From positions 1 through 5,744 of the forward strand of contig JAGOHQ010000059.1 of the NCBI GenBank assembly GCA_017996075.1: DNA of 5,744 nt, given 5' to 3'. Under the pieces are notes generated by a model, which made no database searches, was not told the origin of the DNA, and was given only the letters and a program-made list of their open reading frames with translations. Below, in pieces: positions 5,700 through 5,744 of this stretch (position 1 is its first letter; the number at the start of each line of letters is the position of its first letter). This DNA comes from Aliarcobacter sp. (lineage in GTDB: Bacteria > Campylobacterota > Campylobacteria > Campylobacterales > Arcobacteraceae). A program made the translations under genes and the position numbers.

Positions 5700-5744
5700 T
5701 CGTTCTCCTTATAGATTGTGCCGATTTTCTTTACATTCCCATTT
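5700..5744 (-). other. Upstream edge of rpsF: ribosome binding site, no promoter visible
   Basis: The last 45 bases hold the rpsF binding site (AAGGAG, 5710-5705 on the minus strand). No -10 match is visible, so the operon promoter probably lies outside. One minus-strand frame is open from 5743 through the binding site to a TAA at 5689-5687, overlapping rpsF by 13 bases. It could be the end of an upstream gene (holA is upstream in Helicobacter, as I recall), but 19 codons are too few to identify it. Confidence 0.4.

Noticed and set aside
5700..5744. S6-S18 autoregulatory leader RNA upstream of rpsF
   Set aside because: No paired element with the expected CCG bulge can be made in the 45 available bases, and the usual leader would be longer than what is visible.

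Overview
The window reads as a chromosomal housekeeping segment from a low-GC member of the Campylobacterota (formerly Epsilonproteobacteria), most like the Arcobacter/Aliarcobacter group. This placement rests on the strong AT bias, the use of A/T-ending codons, the form of NadA and NadC (which resemble the Helicobacter/Campylobacter proteins as I remember them), TTG starts, TGnTAnAAT-like promoters and the rpsF-ssb-rpsR order. It was judged by eye, without a database search.

Layout: the left part (1-1579, minus strand) carries nadA followed by nadC, which overlaps nadA by an ATGA and is cut by the window edge. The two encode consecutive steps of de novo NAD synthesis. A 91-base divergent intergenic region with two back-to-back promoter candidates separates nadA from plsY and folB on the plus strand (ATGA overlap; phospholipid and folate synthesis). 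Next comes a secreted c-type cytochrome of unknown role (2661-3275) with its own extended -10 and a clear terminator. prfB (release factor 2) follows at 3368-4465, in one uninterrupted frame without the programmed frameshift. A strong bidirectional hairpin terminator at 4492-4524 ends prfB and, from the other side, the minus-strand operon rpsF-ssb-rpsR (5699 down to 4544). That operon encodes ribosomal protein S6, single-stranded DNA-binding protein and ribosomal protein S18.

How the genes work together: nadA/nadC are a pathway pair and rpsF/ssb/rpsR a classic conserved operon in which S6 and S18 are neighbours on the 30S subunit. plsY-folB is a positional pair with no metabolic link. There are no mobile elements, CRISPR arrays, tRNA or rRNA genes, and no gene-free stretch above 300 bases; all intergenic gaps are under 100 bases.

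I found no new multi-gene system. The least ordinary object is the cytochrome. It joins an unassigned N-terminal domain with two cysteines to a C-terminal haem domain that lacks a recognisable distal methionine. Its leader can also fold into a hairpin covering its ribosome binding site, but only on read-through transcripts.
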